Made by a program: the position numbers and the translations under genes. Positions 37,807 through 50,300 of a DNA stretch of 64,000 nucleotides are shown one piece after another. The notes beneath the pieces were generated by a model, which had not been told where the DNA came from, ran no database searches, and worked only from the letters and a program-made list of their open reading frames with translations. The first letter of the stretch is position 1, and every line of letters starts with the position of its first letter. Source of the DNA: Mesostigma viride (taxonomy: Eukaryota > Streptophyta > Mesostigmatophyceae > Mesostigmatales > Mesostigmataceae); NCBI GenBank assembly GCA_009746045.1, contig RPFO01000448.1:1722547-1786546 (forward strand). Reading direction: 5' to 3'.

Positions 37807-38176
37807 GCAGGGTGCATACTATGCTAGGGTTGTAGATCATTGATACATGCATGCATGTGCATGCGTTATGCGAATCACAATAGAACACAGTATCGCAGAT
37901 GCTTCAATTACAACACCACTTTGGACGCAAAATAAACACACTAACATACATGCACATGCATGCATGAGCATGGCGCACGCATGGGCGATCGAGTCACGGG
38001 GTACAAACTGTATCAATGAGACAACTGCATGATCGTAAGTTGTTATTCTAGACTCGCCTCGTGAGTAGTTTCGATTGCAGCTGTGGCTTGCCTCCAGGCA
38101 TGCGGGAAGATGGGTGTCTCTGCCCCCTTCCCAGTGTGCAACATACAGGGAAGAAAGGCAAAAAAATGTATTAGTG
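37807..38176. other. Spacer without recognised features
   Basis: Repeated ATGCATGCA-like words and nothing else recognised. Confidence 0.4.
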
Positions 38177-38217
38177 TGCTCCGTGACTCCCCAACGGGAG
38201 CGCGTGTTTAATTAATC
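38177..38217 (+). repeat. Terminal hairpin module
   Basis: GTGCTCCGTGACTCCCCAAC, GGGAGCGCGTG, then TTTAATTAATCCATTGATTA. It sits beside LINE-B relic d, in the opposite orientation to it. Confidence 0.75.
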
Positions 38218-38515
38218 CATTGATTAACGCATGTCCTACACTGAAAATGGATCTGAAAATGGATCTCAACATGTTGGTGACAGCGCTGTTCAGCTTCTTC
38301 TCGAGGGCGTCGGTCAGGGTCCACGCCTCAGTGCCGAAAGTGAGCACCGGGAGAACCAGGACCTTGAACAGGCCCTGCTTCTCATGCCTGCCCAAGGGCC
38401 GGCGCAAAAGGGCCCGGTATTGGCAGAGAGCGTGCCAGGCGAGGGAGATGCGATGCTCGACATCAGCCGCGCTGCTGGGGAGCAGGCTGCCCAGTAGCCT
38501 GACGCTGGGCACAGC
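38218..38515 (-). pseudogene. LINE-B relic d
   Basis: The minus frame reads RLLGSLLPSSAADVEHRISL, then VLVLPVLTFGTEAWTLTDAL and SAVTNMLRSIF, the LINE-B C-terminal RT region. It is open for about 95 codons but lacks the palm motifs. Confidence 0.8.
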
Positions 38516-39157
38516 AAGAGAGGGGCAGGGACCACCGCTGGCCCCTCACTCATCGCCTGGACCCATGGGATGTTAACAATGTGTTTCAAAATGCAATGAT
38601 AAATAGATGGTGCCCAACATGAGCCCAATAGGGAACCCTCTTGAATTTTCAACTCTTTCGTCAACAAACAGGGCAGAACCACATGCACCGCCTCCCAGCC
38701 ACTCTTTGAATTTTCGCTTGGGCACCAATCAAAGCCGTTACACCACTGCATGGCTAAGCCAGCAGGCATTAGACTCGCAATGCGCCAACATTTCCACCAT
38801 GAGCAAGGGAAGCCCACAGACAGGATACCCCGCCATGCTTACCACCTGGGGGCACGCTCAGATGCCCTGTTTCTTAGGTGTCCACTACACCAGATGGCCC
38901 ATCCAGCGCTTGTCTGTAACCACGACATCTACCACGCCTGTGCTTCCAGGAATCGCCACCTCTGAGACCGAGGACTCAGGGCTTTATCCGTCGGGGCGCA
39001 ACACCGCGTTTGAAAGTGACATGGGCGTGCAGTCCCAGTGAGCCATTCCACAAATGATGCCATGACACCACCCCTCCTCATAAAGGGTCGCCTAATGAAC
39101 AAGTTTCTTGGACTGGCTCATGGTTTCCCGCATCTCTACAACACTGGTATCTTGTTA
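38516..39157. other. 3' flank of the SFI1-like gene
   Basis: No gene recognised. Reading from the SFI1-like stop on the minus strand, the first TGTAA is at about 38733-38729, so much of this stretch may be 3'UTR. Confidence 0.4.
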
Positions 39158-42100
39158 CTAGCGTCCCAGGGTCACTGCCGGCATGGCGGCGCGCAGCTCT
39201 TGGATGCGCTGCGCGTACTCCCTCACCCGCGGCAATTGCAGGCGGCACCGCGCCGACAGCGCGGCCACTCGCGCCGCCAAATCCTCCGCCTGCCGCGCCA
39301 CCTCTTGCCGTTTCTCCCCACCGCCGTACCCACCCATGCCCCGCATGCCCTGTTCATCCATCATGCCAGATGATGCCGCTTCCCCCATGCCCGATGATGC
39401 CGCACCAACAGGGTCCCCCCTGGATGGTGGCTCGCTCCAACCACCCGATGGCCCAGCTGCATGCTCGTTCGATGCATCCACAGCGCTTCTACTTGCAGAC
39501 GCATCCACGCTTCTATTGACAACTGCAACTTCTGCGCTTATGCTTGCACCCGACAGCGCGGCCAGATCCCGCTGAGCGGCCGCCAGCTCGCGCTTGAGGC
39601 TCTCGAAGTCGCGCAGCGAACGCTCCATGGCCTCCAGCTCCGCCTCCATGCCCCGATCCGTGCCCCTCGCACTGGCATCTGATTGCGCCATTTCCCAGGC
39701 ACCTGAGGAGGCGGCAATACGCGAGCTGCCACGTGGCGCCATGGCAGTGCTGGCCTGCACGCGCGGGCCAGCATCAGCACCAGCACCCGTTGGAGGAAGG
39801 CTGCCCCTGGCATCACCCCGGCTTGCCTCACGTGCCTGCCCCTCCCTGTGTCCTGCGTGGGCATCCCCAGGGTCCCTGGCATGGTCCATCGGTGCGGGCA
39901 GGCGCTGGCTTGCGGCACCGCCCTCTCCCCCACGACCCCTCCCCACCAACGGGGGATGCATCATCTGCCTAGCTGCCGATACAAGAGGTATGATGCCACT
40001 CCCCGCTGGAAGGGATACCCCTCCTGGACCTGCGCTCCCCGTGACAGGCACCATGCGACCCATGGTGCCACCACCAGCCATGGCCAGGGACACCTGCGAC
40101 GCGACACCTGTCGAGTGGACGCGGGTGCCATCCATGGGACCCCCGCGTCTGCCAGCAGTACCGGCGCTGTCCATGCCTTCCCCTCGTGCCCGAGCCACCT
40201 GCTCACTTCCCACCGGTTGCTCCCTCCCCACCGTAGTCACTGGGGGCCAGGGAACGCCCGCCCATGTGCCTTCCGCGATGAGCCGCGTGCGATCTCCCAT
40301 GTCCCCGAGGCCCACCTGGTCAGGGTGTGCAGATGCACTGGCCTCGAGATGCCCCCAGGAGGGAACCCTGGCAGCCTGCTCTGTGGCTTGCCCTGCAACA
40401 GCCCCCTCCAGATTGGGGTTATTGCGATTGTCCACACCGGCAGGCTGGACCGTGACCCCAAACGGCTGCATCCCGGCCAAGCCAATCGGCGCGGGCCCAT
40501 GGCCCTGCCCTTGGCCAATCCTGTCAAGCGCCGTTTCATGTGGTGCCAGTTGCACAGGCACCGATTGTGGCAGCTGTGTGGATGTGGCAGCTACTTCTGG
40601 CACACGCAGGCCAGCCATGGGACCCCCTGCCTCGATGCCAGCGTCCGCTCCTCGTACTGCCCCAGGGTTTTTGACCCAGTACCCTCCCCCACCTTGGTAG
40701 GGGGGGAGAACGGGGTGCGATGAGCTGGGAAGGTGGTATGAAGGGCTGGGGAGGGGGCGTGATGAGCTGGCAACGGTTACACCCCTGAAGCCCGCCGTCC
40801 CTATGCTGGCGTTTGCGGCAGCGGTCGCACCCGTCCACCCATGCGAATCGTCGCCCATCTCCAGTAGCACCGACGAGTAGCGGGGCGGAGGCCGCACCCG
40901 TGTGCGGGGGAAGGGGCCTGGCAGGCCGGCCGTGGTGACATGGGGACTTGGTTGCCACGCGTTGGCAGCTGGCATCCGTGCCGGCCCAGCAGTACCGGTA
41001 GCATCGGTGTAGTGATAGGTGACAGCTGGTGCTTGACTGGCACCTGGCTCAGCATCCACGCTGCCAGATGGCCCCCGCTCACTCCCGCTGGTTGGCCGCT
41101 CCGTCAGCTCACTCCTAGCCCCAAGAGCCAACCGTTCTTCCACTAAAGAGGGCCTTGCAGAAGCAGCCGCCATTGCCACAGCAGGGGCAGCAACAGTATC
41201 CACGCCACCGCCAGCGCTGGCACCCACACCAACATTGGCAGCGCCATCCCGTTTGCCAGTTGTGGTGTTGCCATACATGACTTTCTGCTGGCCCCTGTCT
41301 CCCTCACCGCCCTCCAATGAGCCTGCCTGCTCAAGACCAGTTGCCCAGGGGGCACCGGGCCCCCTGGATGGGCCCGCCCAGGACCCCGGGGCGTGCCGTA
41401 TGAAAGAAGTGTCTGCGTAGCACGCAGCCAGACCCACAGCGCCACCCGCCTGCGACAAGGGAGCTGCACCACCCGAGTGCACTAGCGAAGCCGTGCTGAT
41501 ACTGGCTGCTGTCACCAGTGCCCCCGTCATGATGGCCTCCCCTCGCACCCACCCGCCCTCGCCAGCATGCCTCCTTGCTTCCGAGAGTGGTCCCCTTGCA
41601 AATCCATCATTCACGGACGCAGCAGAATCGCTGCCCCGCTGGCCCCCACCGCGGTTACCGCCCAGCAATGGCCCATCCCCCACAAGGAAACCAGGCTTTA
41701 CAAGCCCCCCCCCGCCTCTGTAGCGGCCGGATTCCACCGTCCTAGAACCCAGCCCAGGCTCTGCACGGGCATCCAGCCCTTGACCAGCCGCATGGCTCTC
41801 CCCAGGAACGGAAGAGTGCTCCGGCCTGTATCCATACAGCTCAGACCCGCTGCTAGGCCACAAGCACCCAAACCCATGCGACCCAAACCCATGCGACCCA
41901 AACCCATGAGATCCAAAATCACGAGACCTAAGCTCTTCCCTCCATGGCCAAGGCGCGCCACCGGCACCCCTGCGGCCGACCCTGGAAGTGGCCAAGTCAG
42001 CCTCGCCGGCCCATGTCATCCCGAACCCAGCCCGCCTCCCCCGCCCACTGGAGTCCATCCAGCCGGTATCCCTCCCCCGCCGCCGCGCCAGCACGTTATG

Positions 42101-45100
42101 CCTCCAGCGCTGCGCATAGGGTGCCGCGCGAGCCAGCGCTGCGGCGGTGGCCGCCATCTGGCGCTCCACCGCGGCACGCCGCCGAAGCCCCTGCCGCCAC
42201 AACCCCACCGAGAGCCATTTCTCCACCCCTTGCCGCAGCAGGCGCGGGCGGTACACCCCCTGGATCGCGCACTCCATATCTGCTCGCTTCTGCCGCCGCG
42301 TCGCCGCGTACCACACCAGCGCCTTGAGCCCCAGGGACTGACGCCACAGCGCCCACTGCGCGATCGCCCCCCTGCGGGCCTCCTTCTTAATCCCTGAACG
42401 GACATGGAACACGGCCCATGAGACCCAGGCGCGCCGCAGGGTGGTTGCGCAGGCGTGGCGGTGCGCCCGCAGCGCCCTACGCGCGGCCATCCGCCGGCGC
42501 TCCGCGTTCGCCGCCAATGCCAGTAGGTACTTCCTCGCGCCCACACCAAAAAAGTGCCTCTGGGCGCGCTCCCGCTGCACCCGCCGCAGCGCACGTTGGC
42601 ACGCGGCGTCCTGCCACGCCGACATCATCCGCCGGCAAAACGGGCCGGCCAGCGCACGCCGTGCGGCCCGCACCCGGCCCGCCCGCTCCTCCTTGGCCGC
42701 CAGCCTGCGTGCTAAAAACAGCAGCCAGGCACGGAAGCACCGCCTCAAGAGATGCAGGGAGGCGTGCTGGGTGGCCCGTTCGAGGGTCCTTCGGCGCGCT
42801 CTCAGCACCGCAACGCCTGCTTTCATCGGGACCACCGCCCGCTTCAGCTGCCGCATCCGACACGACGCCTCTGCCCTCTCCCACGCCTGCCTTTTCTGCG
42901 ACATTCGCTCGCAGAAGGACGCCCACGCCGCCACCGCCCACCGCAGCCGCCTGGCCCGGAAGAACGCATATGCAACGTGCGCGCGAGCCAGCCCCTCAGC
43001 CCGCCGCACCACCCACGTCTCCCACCCAGCCCAGCACGCGCGCAGTGTGCGGAGGTAGCGGTGCCGCGCCGCGCGCCGCCGCGCCACCTCGCGCGCTCGC
43101 GTGCGCTCCACCGCACGCCACCAGCCCTTGATGACGCGCGCCTTCAGAACCCCGCTGACACTGGCGTTTCGGCCCCCTGGAGGGCCCCTGAAGACCCTTG
43201 CGCCGGCCACGGGGGCAGCCTTATTAGGCAAGACGTAAGACCCACCCCGGGCTGTGACAGGCCAAGTGCCATCGATACCCCATGCCTGTCCACCCTGGGA
43301 AAAGCGTGCGCTGCGCTGTCTTCCATTCTCCGGCACGGCACTATTGCCCTGGCCCCAGATGAGCCCGTTCCTCCCCCCTGCCCCATACTCTCCCCTTTCC
43401 AAACCCTTTGCGCTGCTCTTGCCCGCAGATACTTCCCCTTCCCCTGCAACTTCACTCCCCAACGATAACATCCCTGCCACTTCGGGCTTGCCCAAGGAGC
43501 CATGTGCTACCACTGGCAAAACATGCAGTGCCCGACTTTTAACTGCTGCCTGCTCCACCTCCCCCCTGCCTGGTGGTGATCTTACGCGCCCTGGCCGGCC
43601 GCCCACTTGCACGTGTGGTGCGCTCGTACGCCTGCCACCATGTGCTGGTCCATTATCCATCTCATCCTCATCGCCATCGTCGTCATCATCATCATGATCA
43701 TCCCCACTACAACCACCACCGCCCACGTCACCCTCGCCCCCTCTGCCATCAGCACGCCCACCCATCACATGGCCACCATCTGCGTGGCCGCTATCGGCAT
43801 GGCCACCAGACCCGGGATCCGCAGCACCCGGCCCTGCGGCAGGCGCTGCTACCATCGCAGCCACTGCAGCTGAAGACAGCCCCGAAGCACACCCAGTGGC
43901 AAGGGAAAGGTCGTGGCTGGCCTCTTGCCCTGATGCCTGCCGCATCACGTCGCCATCCCGGCTGATAAAGCAGGCATTCGTTGCCACCTGGCAGGCGGAG
44001 GCATCCACAGCACCATCATGGTGGCCATCCCTGGCACTCAAGGCCGCGCCATGTTGGCGGTACGTGGCATCATCCGAGAGAGGTTCACCTTGATGGTAGT
44101 CAGCATCCACGCCAGCAAGTTGATGCGACGCAACGTCCACCTCCTGCAATGCTGCCCCATCGCCAGCCTCAATAACCGCCAGTTGGGCTCGCGCCCCATG
44201 CCACCACCCTGTCCCGCTCTCCACGTCTGTTCCCCTCTCCAGGCCGCTCTGCTCCACAAACACAGCTGTGTCAGCCCCTGGCTCATCCCCCCTTGTCGCT
44301 CCCACACGCGCGTCAGGGCCATGCCCGGGCTCCCCCCCTTCCCCAGCGAATCTCGTAAATCTGGCATCTGGACGAGCATGGCCCAGGGCCTCGAATGCTA
44401 CTTCTTCACCCCCCCCTCTGCCCCATCCCCAGCCTGCCCTGCCCCTGCCCGCCCACAATCTCCCCCATCTCCTTTCCCCACCTCGCTGCCCCCCATCCCA
44501 CCCTCCTGTGCTCCTCCCGCAAGGCCTCCTCTCCCGCTCTCCCCCTGTCCCCTGGCACCCGCCCCCGCTGCTTCCTTCCCAGAGTATCGCAGCAACCGGT
44601 CGTCCGCAGCATACCGCCATCGGTCCAGCACCGTGCCCACGTAGAGTGCGGAGAATGCCGGCGGACTCACATCCACGCCGCCATCGCCGCCATCATGCGG
44701 TGCCACACTGCTGGTCCGGGCATCACCCAAAGAGGGCACCCCGCCGTCCGCGGAGGGAGCCGGAAGATTCAGAGAGGGATCCGAGGTGACAACGGATACA
44801 GACAACCGGGCAGATATCTCCGCCGCGATCCTGGCGTTGGCTCGCCGTTCCCCTTGCCACGCTCGCCACGCGCCCCATGCGCGCGACACCTGGCGGAACG
44901 CCCAGTGACGCAAGGCCGCCGCCTTCGCCTTGCCCATCGCGTGCCGCTGCAACCAAAAATAGCTCCATGAATGCAGCGCCGCAGAGATCACGCGGGCATG
45001 CCGCTGACTCCTCGCGATAGCGAGAGCGCGGTTGCGCCGCTCCCTCTTGCACGCTCGGGCCCTGGCCCACCTGAACCAGGCGGCGAGGACCCTCGCCAGG

Positions 45101-46110
45101 GACGCCCTGCGGCGGGACTCGAGCGCGGACGCCTCCCATGACGCACGCAGCATGCGGCGCCACACGTGGCCGTGCCACGCGCGCATGGCCTTCTCACGGA
45201 GCCGCCACGAGTGCGCCGCGTGGGCCACACGACCCGCCTCGACCCTCTCGCGGCGGTGCAGGGACCAGCGGCGCCAGGCATGGAGGACCCTGTGCTGGAC
45301 GCCACGCCCCCAAAATAGAAGTGCACGCGCGGTTGCCTCGCGGCGAGCGGCCGCGGCGGCGTAGCCCCGGCGCCAGTGCCAGAAGTAGCGGAACAGCATG
45401 GAGAGGTGCCAGTAGCAGAGGGCACGCGTGTCCTTGCGCCACTTGGCGCGCCGGTGCGCTGCATAGGCGGCCAGCTGCTTGAGCGCTGAGGAGAGAAGCC
45501 AGCGGGTCTGCTCCCGCCGCCACGTGGGCCATGCCCGAAGACGGCAGAAGGCCCCGCTGAGGAGGGTCAGGCGCCGATGAGTGGCGGCCTTGATATTGGC
45601 ATGTTTGAAGAACTGCAGCTTGGCAGAATGGGATTTGAGGGCCTGAAAAGCATGCTTTAAAAGCAGGTATCGGTGGAAACGCCTCGCTTGTACGCCAGCG
45701 ATCGCCTCCCACGCGAATCGCTTCCATTGGTCGACCACAATGCGTGCGACGGCTCGGCGGTGCCTGCGTCGAAGCACCTTCTGAGCCTCGAGCAACACGG
45801 ACGCACTGAGCCCAGTGGTTTTGACATCCTTTACGACGACTTCAGGATTAGTGGCCGCGGAGGCTGCCAGATGGGGAGCTATAGGAATGCCTCGCAGGAG
45901 CAGACCCGGCGTTGCTAGTGCCACTGCACCCGGCGCGTGGGTCTTGATAACGTGCGCCCGAATCGGACTATGCCGTGGCGCTCCTGGCACAGCGTGCAGA
46001 TACTGCTTTTGCAATTGGCTCTCCACACTAACACCTTTGCTATCAAAAGTTCTGGCGTGGTGATATCCACTAGACCGCACCGGGAATTCGTCATAAATGC
46101 CAGTCGACAT
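39158..46110 (-). CDS. Giant SFI1-like centrin-binding repeat protein
   Basis: SFI1 proteins form filaments at centrosome half-bridges or basal bodies by binding centrin along Trp-containing helical repeats. A first open frame runs from ATG 46110 (in-frame stop at about 46146) into about 44500. A second continues to TAG 39158-39160. Their frames differ by one; a short GT-AG intron such as 44501-44434 would restore it (about 2,294 residues). Two repeat arrays are visible, at roughly 45780-44790 and 43150-42030. They have spaced W and R/K-rich helices such as LHAWRRWSLHRRE, MRAWHGHVWRRML, AVAAWASFCERM and LRRAWVSWAVFHV. Between and after them lie Gly/Ala-rich, acidic and Pro-rich linkers. The C-terminus is coiled coil (ELEAMERSLRDFESLKRELA and AEDLAARVAALSARCRLQL). 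The gene is head-to-head with the dynein chain. Confidence 0.85.
41866..41930 (-). repeat. 15-bp coding repeat encoding HGFGS, about four copies
   Basis: ACCCAAACCCATGCG-type units are in frame within the SFI1-like linker, giving GFGSHGFGSHGFG. The last copies are degenerate. Confidence 0.85.
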
Positions 46111-47345
46111 CTGCAAGTTGGGCGTAAGAATACGGGGCCGCTATCATTGGCGGGAATGCCCGTTAGAGCGGCTTCCCACTTCCCCATAATAAGAACGGGC
46201 ATGGAACGGGAGAAAATTCAGAACCAGATTCTTTGTATATTTTACAAACGGCAGACACCGTAATGGCTCGGCATTTTCGTAACACCGCACACAGTAATCC
46301 AGTTTCAGCATGGAATCCCCCTCGTCGACAACCTTTTTATTGGAACATCAGCATTAGCCGTGCAAAATAAGTACAAATCGTTATAGTGCCTTTCTATGCC
46401 GCAAGGGAATATACGTTGGCCTTATCAGCATTCATCATCCATGGCGCGTAATAATTTTCAAATATTGCCGCGCCCTCCATTTTCCAGGTTTCGGAGTACT
46501 CCAGTGCGTTTCGCTGGCAGCATCCCCCAGTGCTTTGAACCCGAAATTCTTGGGTGATTTCTCGCAGCCTTGGTTACTAAGCGTTGGAAGTACGGATAAA
46601 GAGTATTTTGCCTTGTTGTCCAACTTAACAGCCGCTTTCTTGCCTACGTGATACGAAGCCGGAGTATCTGGGAGTCTATTGTCAAGAAATTAACTTGTCC
46701 GTTCCTGGTTTGGACACTTGGGGTGCACTGGTGTTTCAATTCGATTGTCAGGCAATATTACCTGCTGCAGCCATGACCAGTCGCCGAGTCTAATTGAGCA
46801 CGTCCGTTTACGTAGTCGAGGTGGTTGTCAGGAGTTTACTAGAAAATAGAAAAGCTTGGAAGTCTGCTTGGAAGTCTGCTCAAACTTACCATCGATGCTG
46901 AGAATATATGAGATAGCCCGACAACTGCGCCAGCTACAACGCTTGCAGAAGGGATTTGCAATGTAGGTAGCCTACACATTTTTTTATCGGATTGCCAGTC
47001 GCGGGATTCCTACGTGCCACGACGACATTACGTTGGCAGTACTTGGATTTCCAATTTCCTGGCTATGGTAAGCCAAGACAATGTGTGTATATGCTGCTTG
47101 TAGCCGCCAGAATGGACTGCGATGAAAGTCCGTGAAAGTCCGGGCAGTCTGGCAAAGAAGAGTTATGGGATACCTCAATCGGGATGCCGAATAAACCAAC
47201 CTGGGGCTCCCATGAGTGACTTAAGCTTACCCACATCGACGCAGTATTAACAAGCATCCGATTTTTTACCATCAACCAGCGACCCCTGGTGTAGCACTGT
47301 TCCCCGTTTATTTGGTGCGGTAAGCGCACGGTCCTACTCAACCAG
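46111..47345. promoter_or_regulatory. Divergent promoter region between SFI1-like and dynein genes
   Basis: About 1.2 kb separates the two starts, with no dispersed repeat recognised in it. It is AT-richer than either gene. I see no clear TATA box or shared motif. Confidence 0.4.
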
Positions 47346-50300
47346 ATGAGCGGGTCATCTGAGGCAGCCATCAACAGCAAGGCATGGCTGAACGAAAAGA
47401 GAAAGAGGCTTGAAGAGCTTCGGAATGCGAAGAACGAACGACAGCGTCAGCAGGGGAATAAGGTGCATGCCAGCAGAATCTTGGGATTCGGTTCGTTTCC
47501 ATGCATCTACGGCCTTGCCCCTTGACTCCCGTTATCTGTGTGTTCCTTCCTGCTGCAGGTGTCCCTGGCCGCGTCATCCTCCCTGCTCCTTGCTCGTTGC
47601 TATTCGCGTCATGTTTTCCGAGTGTTCTGTCTCCTTTGAATGAAACGGCTACCTATTCTCTGCTGTCTGACTGCATAAACCACTCAATCTCTGCATCCAC
47701 GCTTCCTGTCGCCCTGCTGGCATTTGTCCCTCAAATCCCTCAGGATGTGGGCGCGGGCGATGATGTGGACCAGCTCGTATCGTCCCTTCTCTCAGCGGAC
47801 CCAAAGGCCGCCTACCACAGCCTGCACCACACGGCAGCATCCAACTCCTACCCATCCATACTAGCATCTAATCTCGTGCCAGGCCCCTCCGCACTCGGCA
47901 GCTCCACACGGTCATCACTGCTGCCATCCCAGGATGGCGCCGTCACCAAGGGAATGGCTGCCCCTGTGGCGGGATTATCAGGGCTCGCCAAGTCTCCGCC
48001 AGCACGGCGCCACCTCGTCATCGCCGAGACGGTTGCCAGCATTGACATCCCGCCCAGGCCGGCAGAGACGTATGAGAAAGTGTGCCAGACGGATATCTCC
48101 CCTGGGAGGGAGGAGCCGGCCACGCACAGGGAGCCTGTGTCACCAGAGAGGGATGCCAGGATGGAAGGTGAGGGAAAAGGGAATAGGGGGGGAGAATAGG
48201 GTTCACTGCTCGTCTTGTTGACAATGGTAACTAGGAATGTTGACTGCTCTGTATGTTCCTGGCGGTCTGCGGGACAAGCTGTCGTGTATCGCTGCCTTTT
48301 CTTTGTCAACTGCAAACTGTGAAATGGTCGGATTTTTTTTTTGAAAGCTCTTTGGAGCGTGGCCTCACTGGCCTGTGAAGTTTTCATTGGGACAATGGAT
48401 TGGATGGGTGAGGGAAGGAATGGGTGTCCCCCATCTGCACCAAGGACGAGTCTTACGGGCTGTGTGAAGGACCCATTTGTATTGCGCAATCATCGTTCAT
48501 GGCTGGATGTCTACATGAGATTCCATCATGGACACCGGCCTGCTCCCAATTAAAAGCCAGGCAACGGGAATATCACATTCTGCAAACAGTCAGCCATGTT
48601 GCTGACTGTTTAAGGCGTGCCGGTTGCGTGCTTATTGCTAAAAAGAAGGGAGAGCCTTGTGGGAAGGGGAAGGGTCTCCTATGCGATAGGGTCAACCTGC
48701 CATTGGAAGATGCGTGGTAGTATGTGCATGGACACTGAGATTAAAATGGTTCTATTGTACTACGTCCCTACTGTAGTTACTGTGTTTATGGATGTGCCCA
48801 GTTCAGCTCTTGTTTTGATCTGTCTGTGATTCTGTGCACGTGGTTGTGTATTTTTTAATAATCCGTTTTCAGTGACATGGGTCATGACCATATGCATGCA
48901 TTCCACCTGCTTTTCACACCCGCATGAGGTCTTCTAGACCATAGTGGGTAGACTATCAGTGAATCTATCTATCTATAGTGGGTAGACTATCAGTGAAGCT
49001 TGTGCCTTGTTGTGCAGCAGGTGATGCGTGTTGCGGGAGCCTTTGTTTTCCATGATAAGGAATGAATGATTGTTATGGAATATTTATAGTAGTACTACAA
49101 TATAATTAAAGAGGCTTGTCCCCTGCCCTGCTGTCGTGTCATTGGAGACTCGCCAATGGATCAATCGCCTTGTAACCTCTCACTTGGCAAGTTAGGACTG
49201 TATAGGGTATGCCACATCCAGAGCAGGGGCTATACCTTTGCGACATTCGGGTACTGTGCGCAAGCATGTCCTGCTGCTGTACCCTCACCCACACTGAAAT
49301 GATTGTTGCCATACAACTGGAAACACTGAACACATCATCTCTACTCGTACGTGCTTTCTCCCCCACACCCCCCTCCATGCCACAGACGCGGCAGCCATGG
49401 ACGACGACTCCACAGAGCCTGGGGGTGGCAGCAAGCCCCCTGGGACCCCCCGCCCCTCCTCCGTCGACCCCGACGCCGTCGTCGCCCTTCCCTCCTTCGC
49501 CTCCTTCCTCTCCCGCTCCGCCCTCATCATGGAGCGTGTGCTGTCCACCCACCGCGACTACGACTTCCTCCAGGACTATTCGGCCGCCGGGTCGGGGGCA
49601 GATGCCAGCGGGGCTGGCCAGGGGGGGTCCGCCGAGGGGGGCAGCTCGGACGAGAACGCGCGCCGGCTCCCGCTACTCTGCTCCCTGCGCGACCCGCGGG
49701 CTGAGTACCACGGCGCTGGCGTCAGCGGTGTCGCCCCCAACCCGAAATTCCCCGAGCTGGTCGCTGCGTCGTACGCGTCGCCCTTACGCTGGCGTTCCGG
49801 TGCCGCGCTAGCCGGCATCGTGGATGCCTCGGATGGCGTCAGTGGGCCGGGGGCCGCCGGCGTCGCCAATGGTGGGCTGGGTGGCCCGGGCGTTGGCCAA
49901 CCGGATGGCCTCGTCCTCCTGTGGTCGCTCCAGCTCAGGGAGCGCGCCGAGATGGCGTTTCACTGCTCGTCCACAGTGACGTCGGTCAGTTTCGACCCCT
50001 TCTCGCCCAAGCTGCTCCTGGGCGGCTGCTACTCGGGCCAGCTTGTCATGTGGGATGTCCGCGTGGGCCCCGTCCCGGTCCAGCGGACAGCCAGGGGGGG
50101 AAGCCACGCCGGGGGCGGGCACCAGCACCCGGTGTACTCGCTCGCAGTGGTGGGAAGCGCGCACGCGCACAACGTGGTCAGCGCGTCCACCGATGGGCGC
50201 GTGTGCGTGTGGAGCCCCAGCATGCTGTCGGAGGTGCGTGTCCACACTGGGGCAACGGGGATGTGGGAGGCATGCTACCAGAGGTGCAGGGATATGTGGG

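Noticed and set aside
39594-40700. 368-codon frame antisense to the SFI1-like gene, and similar long antisense frames to 45 kb
   Set aside because: A GC-rich third position opens the opposite strand. No domains, and the sense strand is well supported.
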